Position numbers and translations under genes: made by a program. From assembly GCA_900554325.1 (NCBI GenBank), contig USHA01000056.1, positions 1-13,631 of the forward strand: a stretch of DNA of 13,631 bases. Direction: 5' to 3'. The notes under the pieces are model-generated. The model had not been told where the DNA came from. It worked only from the letters and a program-made list of their open reading frames with translations, and made no database searches. The stretch's first letter is position 1. Each line of letters starts with the position of its first letter. This DNA comes from an uncultured Collinsella sp. (GTDB lineage: Bacteria; Actinomycetota; Coriobacteriia; Coriobacteriales; Coriobacteriaceae). This document shows positions 13,566-13,631 of the stretch, in pieces.

Positions 13566-13631
13566 ATAACTCCTTAGTGGACGATGACGAGGACTATGGG
13601 TACGATCCGGAGTTTGAGGACGACGATGAAG
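13566..13631. other. Right-edge segment upstream of the reductase
   Basis: It contains the reductase ribosome binding site (AAGGAG, 13570-13575). The remaining bases are a GAC/GAT/GAG-rich run which, on the plus strand from a GTG at 13577, would encode a very acidic peptide. No ribosome binding site precedes that GTG and it would sit 11 bases from the divergent start, so I do not call a gene. No promoter could be identified; it probably lies outside the window. Confidence 0.3.

Noticed and set aside
13577..13631. Divergent gene with an acidic N-terminus at the right edge
   Set aside because: Only about 18 codons are visible, there is no ribosome binding site, and it sits 11 bases from the opposite start. 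The D/E-rich reading may just reflect a GAN-rich repeat.
1..13631. CRISPR array, insertion sequence or prophage
   Set aside because: No spaced direct repeats and no transposase, integrase or phage-like frames were found; only short hairpin repeats and one tRNA remnant hint at mobile DNA.

Overview
This 13.6 kb GC-rich window comes from an anaerobic bacterium that makes selenoproteins. Gene content, codon bias and the recurring GGGACAG-type intergenic repeats suggest a member of the Coriobacteriia, probably near Collinsella. That assignment is an inference from pattern memory, not from a search. Every gene I can support lies on the minus strand, so transcription runs from right to left. All selenocysteine (Sec) machinery is present: selA, selB, selC (tRNA-Sec) and selD. 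A second set of selenium-handling genes sits beside it.

Region by region, in transcription order from the right edge. (1) 13565-8377 is a six-gene cluster: a YjiM-type double-cubane-cluster (2-hydroxyacyl-CoA dehydratase family) reductase, its ATP-dependent activase, selD, a long YedF, a small DUF3343/Se_S_carrier protein and a class V aminotransferase of the cysteine desulfurase family. A strong terminator follows at 8333-8362. (2) 8309-6951 is a BrnQ-type branched-chain amino acid carrier. (3) 6939-6656 is a tRNA-Pro(TGG)/tRNA-Gly(TCC) unit with a good promoter and a terminator, followed by an inverted tRNA T-arm remnant. (4) 6539-5703 is a FocA-type formate channel, followed by a long hairpin. 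(5) 5516-1968 holds selA, selB and selC, with selA and selB overlapping as ATGA. (6) 1703-348 is gdhA with its own terminator. The left 290 bp have no assignable gene but contain a near-perfect 32-bp-arm inverted repeat.

The most informative detail is in selD. Its true start is the ATG at 11516, preceded by AGGAGGT, and the frame runs through an in-frame TGA at codon 17. This aligns with the catalytic Cys17 of E. coli SelD, so the selenophosphate synthetase is itself a selenoprotein. Hairpins just downstream are bacterial SECIS candidates. An ordinary annotation would begin at a TTG beyond the TGA and lose the active-site residue.

How the genes may work together: the aminotransferase could release selenium or sulfur from (seleno)cysteine. 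The small carrier and YedF could relay it to SelD, which makes selenophosphate for SelA, and perhaps also for labile-selenium molybdenum hydroxylases, the known correlate of the YedF/EF2568-like/Se_S_carrier set. SelA converts Ser-tRNA-Sec to Sec-tRNA-Sec and SelB delivers it to UGA. The formate channel fits with formate dehydrogenases, which are common Sec enzymes. The double-cubane reductase pair at the head of the selD cluster is the least explained part and the best candidate for an undescribed selenium-linked reductive step.
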